A stretch of DNA of 64,000 bases from Pelomonas sp. CA6 (GTDB taxonomy: Bacteria > Pseudomonadota > Gammaproteobacteria > Burkholderiales > Burkholderiaceae_C): NCBI RefSeq assembly GCF_022549225.1, contig NZ_JAKZFD010000005.1, positions 124,001 through 188,000 of the forward strand, written 5' to 3'. Numbering within the stretch: the stretch's first letter is position 1; the number at the start of each line of letters is the position of its first letter. Under the pieces are notes generated by a model. The model was not told where the DNA came from. It made no database searches and saw only the letters and a program-made list of their open reading frames with translations. This document shows positions 1 through 9,727 of the stretch, one piece after another. The position numbers and the translations under genes were made by a program.

Positions 1-8
1 TCCAGCAT
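1..8 (-). CDS. urtE: UrtE urea ABC transporter ATPase (first codons only)
   Basis: Only an ATG, a CTG and two further bases lie inside the window. An AGGA ribosome-binding site sits 6 nt upstream of this ATG, and urtD stops 16 nt before it. UrtE is the second ATPase of the urea transporter and normally follows urtD. The identity rests on position and a start compatible with Met-Leu, not on protein sequence. Confidence 0.5.
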
Positions 9-24
9 GGTGAATCCTGGGGGT

Positions 25-891
25 TCAGCGACCGAGGTAGACCTCGATCACGCGTTCGTCGGCCTGCACCTGGGCCAGCGTGCCCTCGGCCAGCACCGCG
101 CCTTCGGCGAGCACGGTGACCTTCTCGGCGATGCGCTCGATGAAGCCCATGTCATGTTCGACGACGATCATCGAGTGGCGGCCCTTGAGCGCGAGGAAGA
201 GCTCGGCGGTGCGCTCGGTTTCAGGGTCGGTCATGCCGGCCACCGGCTCGTCCAGCAGCAGCAGCTTGGGGTCCTGCACCAGCAGCATGCCGATTTCCAG
301 CCACTGCTTCTGCCCATGGCTGAGTAGCCCGGCGGGGCGCTCCATCGCATCCGCGAGCCGGATCAGCGCCAGCACCTCGGCCAGCCGGTCCTTCTGCGCG
401 CCGCTGAGCCGGCCCCACAGCGACGCGCTCAGCGCCCGCGAGCCCTGCAGCGCCAGCTCCAGGTTCTCGTAGACGCTCATCGCCTCGAAGACCGTGGGCC
501 GCTGGAACTTGCGGCCTATGCCCAGCTGCGCGATTTCGGCCTCGCTGTGGCGCAGCAGGTCGATGGTGCCGCCGAAGAACACCGTGCCCTGGTCGGGCCG
601 GGTCTTGCCGGTGATGATGTCCATCATCGTGGTCTTGCCCGCGCCGTTGGGTCCGATGATGCAGCGCAGCTCGCCCGGCGCGATGTCCAGCGAGAGCTTG
701 TGGATCGCGCGAAAGCCGTCGAAGCTGACGCTGACCTCGTCCAGGTACAGGATGCGCCCGTGGGTCAGGTCCAGCTGCCCGGGCTCGATGCGCCGGCCAT
801 AGCCGGCGCCGCCGGCGGCCGGGCTGGGGTTCTGCGCGTCCTGGTGCGCGCTCAGGCGCTCCCGGCCTTGCTCCATCAGATCGGGGTTCAT
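25..891 (-). CDS. urtD: Urea ABC transporter ATP-binding protein UrtD
   Basis: A 288-residue cytoplasmic ATPase that should power urea import through UrtB and UrtC. Walker A GPNGAGKTT is at about residues 80-88, the signature region reads LLSHGQKQWLEIG, and Walker B LLLLDEPVAG is followed by the H-loop in VEHDMGFIE. The chosen ATG overlaps the urtC stop by 4 nt (ATGA), which argues for translational coupling. The open frame extends further upstream but only inside urtC. The first 40 residues are a poorly ordered extension before the ATPase fold. The product looks intact, and the call is secure from sequence and neighbours. Confidence 0.95.
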   Translation of the reverse strand: MNPDLMEQGRERLSAHQDAQNPSPAAGGAGYGRRIEPGQLDLTHGRILYLDEVSVSFDGFRAIHKLSLDIAPGELRCIIGPNGAGKTTMMDIITGKTRPDQGTVFFGGTIDLLRHSEAEIAQLGIGRKFQRPTVFEAMSVYENLELALQGSRALSASLWGRLSGAQKDRLAEVLALIRLADAMERPAGLLSHGQKQWLEIGMLLVQDPKLLLLDEPVAGMTDPETERTAELFLALKGRHSMIVVEHDMGFIERIAEKVTVLAEGAVLAEGTLAQVQADERVIEVYLGR

Positions 892-2054
892 GGCGCGCTC
901 CTCGCGGTCTCGTCGGACGCTTCGGGCATCGCGGCGGTCCGGGCCGCGCGGTGCTCGCGCCATTGCCGCGCCAGGCCGATCAGCCCGCCCGGCATGAACA
1001 GCGTCACCGCGACGAACAGGGCGCCCAGCAGATAGAGCCAGAACTCCGGCGCCACTTGGGTCAGCCAGCTCTTGGCGCCATTGACGGCGAAGGCGCCCAG
1101 AATCGGCCCGAGCAGGGTGCCGCGCCCGCCCACCGCGGCCCACACGGCGATCTCGATCGAGTTGGCCACGCTCATCTCGCTGGGGTTGATGATGCCGACC
1201 TGCGGCACATACAGCGCTCCCGCCAGCGCGCACAGCAGCGCCGAAAGCACCCAGGCCGCCAGCTTGTAGGGCAGCGGCGAGTAGCCGCAGAACATCAGCC
1301 GCGACTCGGCGTCGCGGATCGCGCCCAGCACGCGGCCGAACTTGGCCCGCGTCAGCCAGCGCAGCAGCAGCGCGCTGCCGATCAGCGCCAGCGCCGACAG
1401 CACGAACAGCCCCACCCGCGTGCCCGGCGTGGTGATGCCGTGGCCGAGGATGCGCTTGAAATCGGTGAAGCCGTTGTTGCCGCCGAAGCCGGTTTCGTTG
1501 CGGAAGAAGAGCAGCATCGCCGCATAGGTCATCGCCTGCATGATGATGGAAAAGTACACGCCCTGGATGCGCGAGCGGAAGGCGAAGAAGCCGAACACCA
1601 GCGCCACCCCGCCCGGCACCAGCAGCACCAGCAGCAGCGTGGCGGCAAAGGAATCGCTCAGCGCCCAGTGCCAGGGCAGGGCCTTCCAGTCTAGGAAGAC
1701 CATGAAGTCCGGCAGCGTGCTCTGGTACTGGCCTTCGGTGCCGATCTGGCGCATCAGGTACATGCCCATCACATAGCCGCCCAGCGCGAAGTACAGCCCG
1801 TGGCCCAGCGACAGGATGCCGGCATAGCCCCAGATCAGGTCCATCGCCAGCGCGCAGATCGCGTAGCAGCAGAACTTGCCCAGCAGGCTCACCCAGTAGG
1901 CGTCCAGGTGCAGCGCATGCCCCTCGGGGACGAACAGGTTCAGTGCGGGCACCACCCCGCAGGCCAGCAGCAGGGCCAGGCCCACGCCCAGCCAGCCGGC
2001 GCGGCCGAGCAGTGCCGTCGGCCGGGGCAGCGACAGTGACACAGCGGAGCTCAT
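888..2054 (-). CDS. urtC: Urea ABC transporter permease UrtC
   Basis: A 388-residue inner-membrane permease of the LivM type. Hydrophobic segments run through the whole protein, starting at about residue 15. Conserved permease stretches include DLIWGYAGILSLGHGLYFAL and RDAESRLMFCGYSP, and the end is polar. The start is fixed by a 4-nt ATGA overlap with the urtB stop. It pairs with UrtB to form the membrane channel of the urea importer and lies in the urtABCDE operon. Length and motifs are normal for UrtC. Confidence 0.95.
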   Translation of the reverse strand: MSSAVSLSLPRPTALLGRAGWLGVGLALLLACGVVPALNLFVPEGHALHLDAYWVSLLGKFCCYAICALAMDLIWGYAGILSLGHGLYFALGGYVMGMYLMRQIGTEGQYQSTLPDFMVFLDWKALPWHWALSDSFAATLLLVLLVPGGVALVFGFFAFRSRIQGVYFSIIMQAMTYAAMLLFFRNETGFGGNNGFTDFKRILGHGITTPGTRVGLFVLSALALIGSALLLRWLTRAKFGRVLGAIRDAESRLMFCGYSPLPYKLAAWVLSALLCALAGALYVPQVGIINPSEMSVANSIEIAVWAAVGGRGTLLGPILGAFAVNGAKSWLTQVAPEFWLYLLGALFVAVTLFMPGGLIGLARQWREHRAARTAAMPEASDETARSAP

Positions 2055-3670
2055 GCCTGCCTTCCCTTCACGGCGAAGAGCCCCTGCGGACGCTTCTGGA
2101 TGAACACGATGATGAACAGCAGCACGGCGATCTTGGCCAGCACCGCGCCGACCACGCCTTCCAGCGCCTTGTTCGCCAGGCCCAGGCCCAGCGCGGCCAG
2201 CACCGTGCCGGCCAGCTGGCCCACGCCGCCGAGCACGACGACCATGAAGGCGTCGACGACGTAGCTCTGCCCGAGGTCGGGGCCGACGTTGCCCACCTGG
2301 CTCAGCGCGCAGCCGGCCAGGCCGGCAAGACCCGACCCCAGAGCGAAGGCGTAGGTGTCCACCCGCGCGGTGTGCACGCCGGTGCAGGCGGCCATGCGGC
2401 GGTTCTGCGTCACCGCGCGCACGAACAGGCCCAGCCGCGTGCGGCCGATCACCAGGGTCATGCCGGCCAGCACCGCCAGCGCGAAGGCGATGATCACGAC
2501 GCGGTTGACCGGCAGCGCCAGCCCCGGCAGCAGCGCCAGGCTGCCGCCCATCCACGCCGGGCTTTCCACCGCGACGTTCTGCGCCCCGAACAGGCTGCGC
2601 ACCGCCTGCATCAGGATCAGGCTCAGGCCCCAGGTGGCCAGCAACGTCTCCAGCGGGCGGCCGTAGAGCCAGCGCAGCACGCTGCGCTCCAGCGCCGCGC
2701 CCACCGCCGCCGCGGCCAGGAAGGCCGCGGGCACGGCCAGCAGCAGATAGGCGTCGAACCAGGCCTCGGGCAGCCAGCGACGAACCCCCAGCTGCACCAG
2801 GTAGGTGGCATAGGCGCCGATCATCATCAGCTCGCCATGGGCCATGTTGATCACGCCCATCAGGCCGTAGGTGATCGCCAGGCCCAGGGCCACCAGCAGC
2901 AGGATGCTGCCCAGGCTGATGCCGCTGAACAGCGCGGCGATGCGCTCGCCCCAGGCGCGGCTGGCCTGCACCTCGCGCAGCGAGCGCTGCAGCGCGCGCC
3001 GGACTTCGGGGTCGGCCTCCGCCCCCAGGCGCTCGTTCAGCAGGCGCAGCGCATCGGCGCTGCGGGCCTGGCCCAGGGCCCTGGCGGCGTCCATGCGCTG
3101 CGCCGGCACGGGGCTGGCGGCCAGCGCGGCGGCGCGGGCCAGGGCCAGCGCCTCGCGCACGGCGGCGTCCTGTTCGCGCTGCAGCGCGGCCTCCAGCAGC
3201 GGCAGGCGCTGCGGCGCGGCGTCGGCGTCCATGTCCTTGAACAGGGCCTGCGCGGCGGCCAGGCGCTCGGCGGCCACCGGGCTGGCCAGGCGCAGGCTGC
3301 CCAGCGCGGCGTCGATCTCGCCGCGCAGCCGGTTGTTGACCATCACGTCCTCCAGCGCCTCGGGAGGCGACGCCAAGGGCGCGCCGGTGACGGCGTCTTC
3401 CAGCTGGCCATCGGCGCGCTGCAGCAGTACGCGATCTCCGGCCCGCTTCAGCCGGTCCTCGCCCAGGGCCTGGAGCACCGTGGCCAGACGCGCGTCCGGC
3501 GGGGTGCCGGGCGCGGCCGCCGCGGCCGCGGCGCTGAGCTGGTTCAGCGCCGCGATGCGCTCGTCCGTCTCGCCCTGCGCCAGCCGCAGGGCCTGGGCCG
3601 GGGTCAGGGCCATCGCCGCCGGGGCCAGCGCCGCGATCCACAAGGCGGCCAGTGCGAGCGTGCGCAACAT
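2051..3670 (-). CDS. urtB: Urea ABC transporter permease UrtB
   Basis: A 539-residue protein with two parts. Residues 1-20 look like a signal peptide, and residues 20 to about 240 form an alanine-rich helical, probably periplasmic domain. A LivH-type permease follows, with segments such as GLMGVINMAHGELMMIGAY. The long N-terminal domain is typical of UrtB and separates it from amino-acid LivH permeases. The start ATG lies 2 nt after the urtA stop. The protein forms half of the urea translocation channel with UrtC. The frame is open further upstream only because it overlaps urtA. Confidence 0.94.
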   Translation of the reverse strand: MLRTLALAALWIAALAPAAMALTPAQALRLAQGETDERIAALNQLSAAAAAAAPGTPPDARLATVLQALGEDRLKRAGDRVLLQRADGQLEDAVTGAPLASPPEALEDVMVNNRLRGEIDAALGSLRLASPVAAERLAAAQALFKDMDADAAPQRLPLLEAALQREQDAAVREALALARAAALAASPVPAQRMDAARALGQARSADALRLLNERLGAEADPEVRRALQRSLREVQASRAWGERIAALFSGISLGSILLLVALGLAITYGLMGVINMAHGELMMIGAYATYLVQLGVRRWLPEAWFDAYLLLAVPAAFLAAAAVGAALERSVLRWLYGRPLETLLATWGLSLILMQAVRSLFGAQNVAVESPAWMGGSLALLPGLALPVNRVVIIAFALAVLAGMTLVIGRTRLGLFVRAVTQNRRMAACTGVHTARVDTYAFALGSGLAGLAGCALSQVGNVGPDLGQSYVVDAFMVVVLGGVGQLAGTVLAALGLGLANKALEGVVGAVLAKIAVLLFIIVFIQKRPQGLFAVKGRQA

Positions 3671-3672
3671 GG

Positions 3673-4953
3673 TCACTTCTTCGCGGGCTCGTCCGGCTTG
3701 CCTTCGTTGCCCGCGATGTAGGGGCTCCAGGGCTTGGCCTTCACCGGGGCCGGGGTCTTCCAGACCACGTTGAACTGGCCGTCGGCCTTGATCTCGCCGA
3801 TGAACACCGACTTGTGCAGGTGGTGGTTCTTCTCGTCCATCTTGGAGGTGATGCCCGAGGGCGCGGTGAAGGTCTGGCCGGACATCGCGGCGATGACCTT
3901 GTCCACGTCGGTGCTCTTGGCCTTCTCGACCGCCTGCTTCCACATGTTGATGCCGATGTAGGTGGCCTCCATCGGGTCGTTGGTCAGCGGCTTGTCCTTG
4001 TGGCCGGCGATGTTCTTGGCCTTGGCGTAGGCCGACCACTTCTTGATGAAGGCGTCGTTGGTGGGGTTCTTGATCGACATGAAATAGTTCCAGGCCGCCA
4101 GGTGGCCCACCAGCGGCTTGGTGTCCACGCCGCGCAGTTCTTCCTCGCCGACCGAGAAGGCGACCACCGGCACGTCTTTGGCCTTCAGGCCCGCGTTGCC
4201 CAGCTCCTTGTAGAAGGGCACGTTGGAGTCGCCGTTGATGGTGGAGACCACCGCGGTCTTGCCGCCGGCGGAGAACTTCTTGATGTCGGCGACGATGGTC
4301 TGGTAGTCGCTGTGGCCGAAGGGGGTGTACTTCTCGTCGATGTCGCTGTCCTTCACGCCCTTGCTCTTCAGGTAGGCGCGCAGGATCTTGTTCGTGGTGC
4401 GCGGGTAAACATAGTCGGTGCCCAGCAGCACCCAGCGCTTTGCGCCGCCGCCGTCCTTGCTCATGAGGTAGTCCACCGCGGGAATGGCCTGCTGGTTGGG
4501 CGCGGCGCCGGTGTAGAAGACGTTCTTGCTCAGTTCCTCGCCTTCATACTGCACCGGATAGAAGAGCAGGCCGTTGAGCTCCTCGACCACCGGCAGCACC
4601 GACTTGCGCGACACCGAGGTCCAGCAGCCGAAGATGACCGCGACCTTGTCCTGCGTGAGCAGCTGGCGGGTCTTCTCGGCGAACAGCGGCCAGTTGGAGG
4701 CCGGGTCCACGACCACCGGCTCCAGCTTCTTGCCCAGCACGCCGCCCTTGGCGTTGATCTCGTCAATCGCCATCAGCACCGTGTCCTTGAGCACGGTTTC
4801 CGAAATGGCCATGGTGCCGGACAGGCTGTGCAGCACGCCCACCTTGATGGTGTCCGCGGCGAGGGCGGGCAAGGCGCCGAGCCCGAGGCCGGCCAGCGCG
4901 CTCGCGGCGGCCAGGGTTTTCAGGGTGTGGCGGCGGGGGGAGAACAAAGACAT
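3673..4953 (-). CDS. urtA: Urea ABC transporter substrate-binding protein UrtA
   Basis: A 426-residue periplasmic binding protein that should capture urea for UrtBCDE. The start is decided by an AAGGAG ribosome-binding site 7 nt before the ATG. An in-frame ATG 19 codons upstream has no such site. An export signal with an Arg-Arg pair and a hydrophobic core ends near ALPALAAD. The mature part begins TIKVGVLHSLSGT, as in the Leu/Ile/Val-type binding proteins, and carries the urea-family segments EGEELSKNVFYTGAAPNQQ and GTDYVYPRTTNKILRAYL. It is the first urt gene, so it probably sits behind its own promoter in the 111-nt gap after the response-regulator gene. Confidence 0.96.
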   Translation of the reverse strand: MSLFSPRRHTLKTLAAASALAGLGLGALPALAADTIKVGVLHSLSGTMAISETVLKDTVLMAIDEINAKGGVLGKKLEPVVVDPASNWPLFAEKTRQLLTQDKVAVIFGCWTSVSRKSVLPVVEELNGLLFYPVQYEGEELSKNVFYTGAAPNQQAIPAVDYLMSKDGGGAKRWVLLGTDYVYPRTTNKILRAYLKSKGVKDSDIDEKYTPFGHSDYQTIVADIKKFSAGGKTAVVSTINGDSNVPFYKELGNAGLKAKDVPVVAFSVGEEELRGVDTKPLVGHLAAWNYFMSIKNPTNDAFIKKWSAYAKAKNIAGHKDKPLTNDPMEATYIGINMWKQAVEKAKSTDVDKVIAAMSGQTFTAPSGITSKMDEKNHHLHKSVFIGEIKADGQFNVVWKTPAPVKAKPWSPYIAGNEGKPDEPAKK

Positions 4954-5064
4954 GGCGCGACTCCTTGAGGACGGTAGGAAAGGGATGAGCCATGCTAGGC
5001 AGCCCCCCACGGCCGGGCCATACGGCGGATGGCGTACGCCGCGCCGGCCCGTGGCGCGCCGGCC

Positions 5065-6087
5065 TCAGCCGGCCCATCCCGGATGCAAATCCCGCACCCG
5101 CTGCAGCGCCATCGCGGCGGCGGCGGTGCGGGTCTCGACGCCCAGCTTGGCGTGGATGCGTTCCAGGTGCTTCTTCACCGTGGCCGGGCTGGCGCCGAGG
5201 ATGTCGGCGATGTCGCGGTTGATCTTGCCCTGGATCACCCAGTACAGCACCTCGGCCTCGCGCGCGGTCAGGCCGAAGCTCAGCGAGAGCGAGGCGATCA
5301 CCGCATGGTCGGAGTGCTGGCGCATCACGATCAGCCAGTCCTGCTCCTCGGGTTCGCCGTCGGCGCCGATGCGCTGGTGCAGCGCGAAGCTCAGCCGTTC
5401 GACGCCGTGGGCGGTCCGGCGTTCCACCCCCCAGCGCGGGGCTTCGGCAGCGCCCGCGGACAGCGCGCCGGTCTGCTGGCGCAGCCAGTCCAGCAGCGCG
5501 GGCGGCGCCATCGGGCCTTCGCTGCCGAAGTAGTCGCGCAGCAACTCGCGCGCCAGTGGCGTCTGCCACAGCAGCCGGCCGGTGCTGGCGCGCAGCGCGA
5601 TGCTGGCGTAGCCGAAGGCGTCCAGGGCCTGGCGCGCCTGGCGCCGCTCTCGCGCGCTGCGCAGGTGCACCTGCATGCGCGCCAGCACCTCGCGCGGCGC
5701 GACGGGCTTGGTGACGTAGTCCACCCCGCCGGCTTCCAGTGCGGCGACCAGGTGCTCGGTCTCGGTCAGCCCGGTCATGAAGATGATAGGGATGTGCGCG
5801 GTGGCCGGGTCGGCCTTGAGCCGGCGCGCGACCTCGAAGCCGTCCAGCCCCGGCATGACGGCGTCCAGCAGCACGATGTCCGGGCGTGCCTGCACGGCGC
5901 GCGCCAGCGCGGCTTCGCCGCTGGTGGCGGCCAGCACGGTGTAGCCGGCCTCGTCCAGCGCGTCGTGCAGCAGCGCGAGGTTGTCCGGCACGTCATCGAC
6001 GACCAGCACGCGCTCGCCGTGGGGGTCCAGGCGCTGCGCGCCCGCCGGCGGCGGCATGTCGGGTGGGGAGGGGAGGCTGTCGCGCAT
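5065..6087 (-). CDS. Response regulator, receiver domain plus LuxR-type HTH
   Basis: A 340-residue transcription regulator. The receiver domain spans about residues 25-145, with acidic pocket VVDDVPD and predicted phosphoacceptor Asp75 in VLLDAVMPG. A middle domain of about 110 residues, of no recognised family, follows. The C-terminal LuxR/GerE HTH (about 270-330) has LTAREAEVLYWVIQGKINRDIA. The gene starts 7 nt after the permease-kinase stop, and urtA lies directly downstream on the same strand. The pair is therefore the obvious candidate regulator of urea uptake, or of urease across the divergent promoter. The target is inferred, not shown. Confidence 0.9.
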   Translation of the reverse strand: MRDSLPSPPDMPPPAGAQRLDPHGERVLVVDDVPDNLALLHDALDEAGYTVLAATSGEAALARAVQARPDIVLLDAVMPGLDGFEVARRLKADPATAHIPIIFMTGLTETEHLVAALEAGGVDYVTKPVAPREVLARMQVHLRSARERRQARQALDAFGYASIALRASTGRLLWQTPLARELLRDYFGSEGPMAPPALLDWLRQQTGALSAGAAEAPRWGVERRTAHGVERLSFALHQRIGADGEPEEQDWLIVMRQHSDHAVIASLSLSFGLTAREAEVLYWVIQGKINRDIADILGASPATVKKHLERIHAKLGVETRTAAAAMALQRVRDLHPGWAG

Positions 6088-6094
6088 CGGCTCA

Positions 6095-9000
6095 TCAGGG
6101 TGTTGAAGCGGGCGGCGGCTCCAGCACGCGCAGCATGGCGTCGAACTGGAACTGCCGGGCCATGGCGCGCAGCCGCTCGCACCAGGGCGCGTGCGCGGCA
6201 TCCAGCCGCGCCAGCCGGTCCAGCTGCTGGTGCACGCCGCGCGCCCAGCCCAGCCGCAGCGCCTCGCGCAGCTCGGCCAGCAAGGCGGGGTCGGGCGCGG
6301 CGCCGCTGCTGGCGGTCGCGGTGGGGGACGGGATGGTTTCGGCCGTGTCGGCGGCGGGCTCGTGCCATTGCAGCGCCAGGCGCCGGCCCAGCCAGTCGAG
6401 CAGCGCGTCGTGGCGGACCGGCTTGAGCAGGAAGTCCTGTGCCGCGATGCCGACATCGTTGGCCTGCCCGCGCTCGAAGGCATTGGCCGAGACCACCGCC
6501 AGCGCCGGCAGTCGCTCGCCCGCGCCCTGCAGCGTCGCGCGCAGCCGGCGCAAGGTCTCCCAACCGTCGATGCCGGGCATGGCCAGGTCCATCAGCACCG
6601 CGTCCGGTCGCAGCCCGGCCTGGATCAGATCCAGCGCGTCCGGGCCCTGGGCGGCCTGGTGGACCTGGAAGCCCAGGGGCTCCAGCAACTCCAGCAGCAG
6701 CCCGCGGTCGGCGGCTTCGTTGTCCACGATCAGCAGGCTGCGGCGTGCGCCCGTGTAGCCGTGGCGCTGGCGCGCGGGCGTCGGCAGCGTGGCCGGCACC
6801 CGGTCCGCCGGCAGCGCCGGCAGGAAGAGCCGCACGCGGAAGCACGAGCCTTCGCCGGGCGTGCTGTGGGCCTCCAGCGCGCCGCCCATCAGCACGGTGA
6901 GCATCTGCGCGATGGTCAGGCCCAGGCCCGCGCCGGTGATGTCGCCCTGGCTCGGGCCGCCGCCGCGCGCGAAGGGCTCGAACACGCGCGCCAGCTCGCC
7001 GGGGGCCATGCCGGGGCCGGTGTCCTCGACCTCGATCCAGGCCATCTCGCGGGCATGGCGCGCGCGCAGCGTGACGCCGCCGTGCGACGTGAACTTCAGC
7101 GCGTTGCCCAGCAGGTTGATGAGGATCTGGCGCAGGCGCTTGTCGTCGGCCCGCACCCACGCGGGCAGCCGGCCCTGCGCTTCGAAGCGGAAATACAGGC
7201 CCTTGGCCGCGGCCTGGGGCTCGAACATCTGCGCCAGCTCGGCCAGCATGTCGGCGAAGCGCGTCGGCGCCGGCTCCAGGCTCAGCCGGCCGGCCTCGAT
7301 GCGGGCGATGTCCAGCGTGCCGTCGATCAACTGCAGCAGGTGTTCGCCGCTGCGCTTGATCACCTGCACCGCCTGGCGGCGCGGCGCGGGCAGGTCGCGG
7401 TCCTGGGCCATCAGCTGTGCGTAGCCCAGGATGCTGTTCAGCGGCGTGCGCAGCTCGTGGCTGATGGCGCCGATGTAGCGGCTCTTGGCCTGGTTGGCGC
7501 TTTCGGCCGCGGCCTGCGCGCGCTCGGCCTGGGCGCGGGCGGCCTGCAGGGCCTGGTCGGTGCGGCGGTGGGAATCGACCTCGCGCAGCAGCGCCTGGGT
7601 CTGTCGGCGCGACTCCTCCTGCGCCACCTCGCGGCTGCGCTGGGCCAGCACCAGCCACCAGGCCACCGTGCCGGCCACCAGCAGCAGCGCGAAGAAGGCC
7701 TTGAGCAGCGCCAGATGCAGGCTTTCGCGCAGCGCGGCCTGCGCCGCCGCGTCGAGCAGCGGCAGCTGCTGCAGTTGCTGGTAATGGAGCAGCGCGAACA
7801 CCGCCGCCAGCAGCGGCGTGATCACCGCCATCAGCAGCAGGTAGTGGGCGAGCCCTGCGTCCAGATAGGGCCCCATGCGCCGCGGCAGCAGGCGCCGCAG
7901 CAGCCGCGCCCACTGTGTGGCCAGCCGGGCCTGCGGCTTGCACTGGTCGGCGCAGCGCGCGTCCAGTGTGCAGCACAGCGAGCAGATCGGGCCCTGGTAG
8001 GCGGGGCAGCGTGCCATGTCCGGGCCTTCGTACTCGCGTTCGCAGACCACGCAGCGCAGGCTTTGCAGCCGTCCATAGGGGCCCGAAGCGTCCTCGGCGG
8101 GGCGCGCGAGGTAGTAGCGCCCGCCGGTGGCCCAGGCGATCAGCGGGCTGGCGAGCAGCGCGGTGGCCATCGCGATCAGTGCCGAGAAGGCCTGGGCCAG
8201 CGGCCCGAACAGCCCCAGGTGCGCCGCGATGGACAGCGCCGAGGCCAGCGCCATCGCGCCCACGCCGACCGGATTGATGTCGTACAGATGGGCGCGCTTG
8301 AACTCGATGCCCGGCGGCGACAGCCCCAGCGGCTTGTTGATCACCAGGTCGGCCACCACCGCCATGATCCAGGCGATCGCGAGGTTGGCGTACAGGCCCA
8401 GCACATGTTCCAGCGCCCGGAACACGTCCATCTCCATCAGCAGGAAGGCGATCAGGGTGTTGAACACCACCCACACGACGCGGCCGGGATGGCTGTGGGT
8501 CAGGCGCGAAAAGAAATTGCTCCAGGCCAGCGAGCCGGCATAGGCGTTGGTGACGTTGATCTTCAGCTGCGAGACGACGACGAACAAGGCTGTCACCGCG
8601 ACCGCCCAGCCGTAGCGCGGGAACAGGGTCTCGTAGGCCGCCAGGTACATCTGGTTGGGGTCCACCGCGCGCTCGCTCGGCACCATGTGGCTCAGCGCCA
8701 GCCAGGCCAGCAGCGCGCCGCCCAGCATCTTCAACACCCCCACCACGACCCAGCCCGGTCCGCCCAGCAGCACCGCGCCCCACCAGCGCGCCCGCCCCAG
8801 GCGGCCCGGGCGGGCCGGGGGCATGAAGCGCAGGTAGTCGGCCTGCTCGCCCATCTGCGTGATCAGGGCCACGCCCACGGTCAGCGCGGCACCAAATCCG
8901 TGCAGTGTGAAGCCGGCGCTGCCCGTCTGTGACCCAGCTTGGTTCACGATGCCGGAAAACGCCTGCGGCTGGTGCATGCCCAGCCAGGCATAGGGCAGCA

Positions 9001-9601
9001 CCAGCAGGGCCAGCCACAGCCCCTGCGTCCACAGCTGCAGCCGGCTGATCGCCGAGATGCCATGCGTCACCAGCGGGATCACCACCAGCGCGCAGATCAG
9101 ATAGCCCCAGTGCGGCGGGATGTCCAGCGCCAGGTCCAGCGCATAGGCCATCACCGCGGCCTCGAGCGCGAAGAAGATGAAGGTGAAGCTGGCGTAGATC
9201 AGCGAGGTCAGCGTGGAGCCGATGTAGCCGAAGCCCGCGCCGCGGGTGAGCAGGTCCATGTCCACGCCGTGGCGCGCCGCGGTGACGCTGATCGGCAAGC
9301 CGGCCAGGAAGATGACCAGCCCGGTGGCCAGCGTGGCCCACAGCGCGTTGGTCCAGCCGTACTGCAGCAGCAGCGTCGCGCCCACCGCCTCCAGAACGAG
9401 GAAGGACGCGGCCCCGAAGGCCGTCTGCGCCACCCGCATCGTCGACCAGCGCCGAAAGCGCAGCGGGGTGTAGCGCAGCGCGTAGTCCTCCAATGTCTCG
9501 CTCGCCACCCAGGCGTTGTAGTCGCGCCGCAGCTTGATCACATGCTGCGGCGCCGAGACCGGGGCATCGGCGGAGGCGGGGAGGGCGTCGTGCGGCGTCA
9601 C
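6095..9601 (-). CDS. NCS1-type permease fused to hybrid sensor histidine kinase
   Basis: A 1168-residue inner-membrane fusion. About residues 20-490 resemble a cytosine/purine (NCS1) permease, with around 12 hydrophobic segments. Next comes a Cys-rich stretch ([28 protein letters not shown]), then two more membrane segments and a coiled coil (about 660-705). The HisKA domain has His715 in SHELRTPLN, followed by the HATPase (GNALKF, DTGPGM, GAGLGL). The receiver has Asp1005 in VLMDLAMPG, and a C-terminal Hpt-like tail follows. The start is a GTG with no strong ribosome-binding site. Transporter-kinase fusions such as CbrA are known with SLC5 domains; this one carries an NCS1 domain. Its place before a LuxR regulator and urtA suggests a sensor of urea or a related nitrogen compound. 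Confidence 0.88.
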   Translation of the reverse strand: MTPHDALPASADAPVSAPQHVIKLRRDYNAWVASETLEDYALRYTPLRFRRWSTMRVAQTAFGAASFLVLEAVGATLLLQYGWTNALWATLATGLVIFLAGLPISVTAARHGVDMDLLTRGAGFGYIGSTLTSLIYASFTFIFFALEAAVMAYALDLALDIPPHWGYLICALVVIPLVTHGISAISRLQLWTQGLWLALLVLPYAWLGMHQPQAFSGIVNQAGSQTGSAGFTLHGFGAALTVGVALITQMGEQADYLRFMPPARPGRLGRARWWGAVLLGGPGWVVVGVLKMLGGALLAWLALSHMVPSERAVDPNQMYLAAYETLFPRYGWAVAVTALFVVVSQLKINVTNAYAGSLAWSNFFSRLTHSHPGRVVWVVFNTLIAFLLMEMDVFRALEHVLGLYANLAIAWIMAVVADLVINKPLGLSPPGIEFKRAHLYDINPVGVGAMALASALSIAAHLGLFGPLAQAFSALIAMATALLASPLIAWATGGRYYLARPAEDASGPYGRLQSLRCVVCEREYEGPDMARCPAYQGPICSLCCTLDARCADQCKPQARLATQWARLLRRLLPRRMGPYLDAGLAHYLLLMAVITPLLAAVFALLHYQQLQQLPLLDAAAQAALRESLHLALLKAFFALLLVAGTVAWWLVLAQRSREVAQEESRRQTQALLREVDSHRRTDQALQAARAQAERAQAAAESANQAKSRYIGAISHELRTPLNSILGYAQLMAQDRDLPAPRRQAVQVIKRSGEHLLQLIDGTLDIARIEAGRLSLEPAPTRFADMLAELAQMFEPQAAAKGLYFRFEAQGRLPAWVRADDKRLRQILINLLGNALKFTSHGGVTLRARHAREMAWIEVEDTGPGMAPGELARVFEPFARGGGPSQGDITGAGLGLTIAQMLTVLMGGALEAHSTPGEGSCFRVRLFLPALPADRVPATLPTPARQRHGYTGARRSLLIVDNEAADRGLLLELLEPLGFQVHQAAQGPDALDLIQAGLRPDAVLMDLAMPGIDGWETLRRLRATLQGAGERLPALAVVSANAFERGQANDVGIAAQDFLLKPVRHDALLDWLGRRLALQWHEPAADTAETIPSPTATASSGAAPDPALLAELREALRLGWARGVHQQLDRLARLDAAHAPWCERLRAMARQFQFDAMLRVLEPPPASTP

Positions 9602-9674
9602 GCCCGCGGCGTGTGCAGGTTCCGTGCCTGCCGCTGCGGCACCGGGGCCTGCGTCTCGGGGGGCGGGGCCGTGC

Positions 9675-9690
9675 CGGCATGGTGCTTGCT
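9675..9690 (+). promoter_or_regulatory. Sigma-54-like promoter upstream of ureA
   Basis: CGGCATG, four bases, then TTGCT: a GG at 9676-9677 and a GC at 9688-9689 are separated by exactly 10 bases, as in -24/-12 promoters (consensus TGGCACG-N4-TTGCW, two mismatches). The predicted start is about 27 nt before the ureA ATG. It fits nitrogen-controlled urease expression. No activator site was identified. Confidence 0.5.
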
Positions 9691-9727
9691 AGATGAGACG
9701 GGACCCCGCCACCCGAGCGCCGCCGCC

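Noticed and set aside
1943-3721. Long plus-strand open frame opposite urtB
   Set aside because: Gln/Arg/His-rich translation with no domain; it is the antisense shadow of a GC-rich gene.
6191-8932. 913-codon plus-strand frame opposite the permease-kinase fusion
   Set aside because: Low-complexity Arg/Gln/Ala/His sequence, no motif; the minus-strand frame has clear kinase and permease domains.
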